A stretch of 64,000 nucleotides of DNA from Rhodoligotrophos sp. CJ14 (lineage in GTDB: Bacteria; Pseudomonadota; Alphaproteobacteria; Rhizobiales; Im1), in NCBI RefSeq assembly GCF_038811545.1, contig NZ_CP133319.1, positions 620,001 to 684,000 of the forward strand, in the 5' to 3' direction. Made by a program: the position numbers and the translations under genes. The notes below the pieces were generated by a model. It saw only the letters and a list, made by a program, of their open reading frames with translations, made no database searches and was not told where the DNA came from. The number at the start of each line of letters is the position of its first letter. The stretch's first letter is position 1. Below, piece by piece: positions 63,017-64,000 of this stretch.

Positions 63017-63910
63017 ATGATCACGCCCAAGACAATCATCACCTGCGCCGTGACTGGAGCTGGCGACACCGTCGGCAAGCATCCCGCCATCCCGGTCACG
63101 CCCGAGCAGATCGCCAACGCGGCCCTGGAAGCCCATCGGGCGGGCGCCGCCATCGTGCATTGCCATGTGCGCGACCCCAAGACCGGCAAGCCCGCGCGCA
63201 AGGTCGAGTACTATGCGGAAGTGGTCGAGCGCATCAAGGCCGCCAAGACCGATCTGATCATCAATCTCACCGCCGGGATGGGCGGTGATCTCATTATCGG
63301 CGATGGCGCTCGGCCGATGGATTTCGGCCCGGATACGGATCTGGTCGGCCCCGAGGAGCGGCTGGCGCATGTGAAGCTCCTGCGCCCGGAGATCTGCACG
63401 CTCGATTGCGGCACACTCAATTTCGGCGATGGCAATACCTTGGCGGTGCAGACGCCCAACCAGCTGCGAGAACAGGCGCGCCTCATCCAGTCCTATGGGG
63501 TGAAGGCGGAGATGGAGATCTTCGATTCCGGCAATCTGTGGTTCGCCAAGCAGCTCTGCGAGGAAGGGCTCCTGGATGACCGGCCGATGTTCCAGCTTTG
63601 CCTCGGCATCCCATGGGGGGCGCCGGTGAGCCCGGCCACCGCCGTTTACCAGTCGCAGATGCTGCCGCCCAATGCTGTCTGGGCGGGCTTCGGCATCGGG
63701 CGCTGGCAAATGCCCATGGTGGCGCAAATGGTGCTGCTCGGCGGCCATGTGCGCGTCGGGCTTGAGGATAATCTCTATCTCGATCGCGGGGTCTATGCCT
63801 CCAATGGCACCCTGGTCGAGCGGGCGGTCAAGATCATCGAGATGCTGGGAAGCAGTGTCGCAAGCCCCGCCGAGGCGCGCGAGATTCTCGGCCTCAAGCA
63901 GCCGGCGTGA
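63017..63910 (+). CDS. cdhC: Beta-keto acid cleavage enzyme (BKACE), likely 3-dehydrocarnitine cleavage (CdhC)
   Basis: 297 residues from the ATG at 63017, with AGGGG 7 nt upstream. BKACE/DUF849 TIM-barrel motifs: [36 protein letters not shown] (Zn His-x-His), [26 protein letters not shown] and the C-terminal [13 protein letters not shown]. It would turn dehydrocarnitine and acetyl-CoA into betainyl-CoA and acetoacetate. The next gene is the start of an L-carnitine dehydrogenase and the divergent gene is CdhR-like, which supports the substrate. Confidence 0.9.
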   Translation: MITPKTIITCAVTGAGDTVGKHPAIPVTPEQIANAALEAHRAGAAIVHCHVRDPKTGKPARKVEYYAEVVERIKAAKTDLIINLTAGMGGDLIIGDGARPMDFGPDTDLVGPEERLAHVKLLRPEICTLDCGTLNFGDGNTLAVQTPNQLREQARLIQSYGVKAEMEIFDSGNLWFAKQLCEEGLLDDRPMFQLCLGIPWGAPVSPATAVYQSQMLPPNAVWAGFGIGRWQMPMVAQMVLLGGHVRVGLEDNLYLDRGVYASNGTLVERAVKIIEMLGSSVASPAEAREILGLKQPA

Positions 63911-64000
63911 TGGCCATGACGAACACCAATTCCATACGCACCGTCGGCATTATCGGCTCCGGCGTCATCGGCGCGGGCTGGTCGGCGCGGCTTCTGGTGC
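63910..64000 (+). CDS. cdhA: L-carnitine dehydrogenase (3-hydroxyacyl-CoA dehydrogenase family), N-terminal fragment
   Basis: Begins ATG at 63910, overlapping the previous stop by 1 nt, and runs off the right edge. The visible 30 residues end with the Rossmann motif TVGIIGSGVIGAGWSARLLV. In the carnitine operons of Pseudomonas and rhizobia cdhA follows cdhC. Only the NAD-binding start can be judged, so other 3-hydroxyacyl dehydrogenases remain possible. Confidence 0.75.
   Translation, partial: MAMTNTNSIRTVGIIGSGVIGAGWSARLLV

Noticed and set aside
1-64000. tRNA, rRNA, CRISPR arrays, insertion sequences, phage attachment sites
   Set aside because: I looked in the intergenic spaces for cloverleaf arms, regularly spaced repeats and terminal inverted repeats with transposase frames and saw none. 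A tRNAscan or ISfinder search would be needed to exclude degraded copies.

Overview
The window is a GC-rich chromosomal segment of an alphaproteobacterium, most likely of the Hyphomicrobiales (Rhizobiales). The reasons are the complete oxygen-dependent (cob) style of cobalamin pathway, a hopanoid modification and transport locus (hpn genes), alphaproteobacterial SOS half-sites (GTTC-N7 type) upstream of recA, and protein sequences of rhizobial character. No rRNA, tRNA, CRISPR array, prophage or insertion sequence was seen. Species cannot be named from the sequence.

Layout. (1) 1-9659, minus strand: one tightly overlapping chemosensory operon of Wsp/Frz type (cheW, cheR with TPR repeats, second cheW, one methyl-accepting protein, CheA-REC hybrid, CheB, a double-receiver histidine kinase, and the start of a response regulator that runs off the left edge). 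(2) 9808-11265: an M81/MlrC-type metallopeptidase. (3) 11381-30783: cobalamin biosynthesis and cobalt handling, in three transcription units: riboswitch-cbtB-cbtA, cobU-cobO-cobQ (minus), and riboswitch-DUF1636-cobW-cobN-G-H-I-J-(cobK reversed)-L-E-M-A-B (plus), with bluB and cobD/cbiB between them. Genes for CobF, the chelatase subunits CobS/CobT, CobV, DMB phosphoribosyltransferase and the aminopropanol branch are not in the window. (4) 30805-41813: hopanoid-associated genes hpnA, hpnK, a phytanoyl-CoA-dioxygenase-like gene, hpnN, hpnM, hpnI and hpnL, then a DegT-family aminotransferase and an MlaA/VacJ lipoprotein. Together they suggest head-group sugar chemistry on bacteriohopanepolyols plus transport to the outer membrane.

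(5) 41848-51033: a mixed set: an atypical SDR, a Bcr/CflA exporter, a fused kinase-plus-PLP enzyme, a DUF1328 small membrane protein, a PAP2 phosphatase, a PQQ-type sugar dehydrogenase homologue, an RlmD/TrmA-type RNA methyltransferase and a ProC-like reductase. (6) 51406-55385: recA with a striking triple-half-site SOS region, then otsA and otsB placed convergently. (7) 55579-64000: a PuuC-like aldehyde dehydrogenase, a TetR regulator with two operators followed by a VOC protein, exonuclease III, small ORFs in an AT-richer gap, an alpha/beta hydrolase, a membrane-anchored CoxG-like protein, and the start of a carnitine catabolism locus (cdhR, divergent cdhC and the beginning of cdhA).

The points most worth a second look are the possible HpnN-HpnM-MlaA lipid trafficking route with a 2-oxoglutarate oxygenase and a sugar aminotransferase in the same locus, the kinase-phospholyase fusion, the chemosensory operon whose usual diguanylate cyclase output is replaced by a PleD-like double receiver fused to a kinase, the His-rich 18-residue ORF behind the second B12 riboswitch, and the recA regulatory region.
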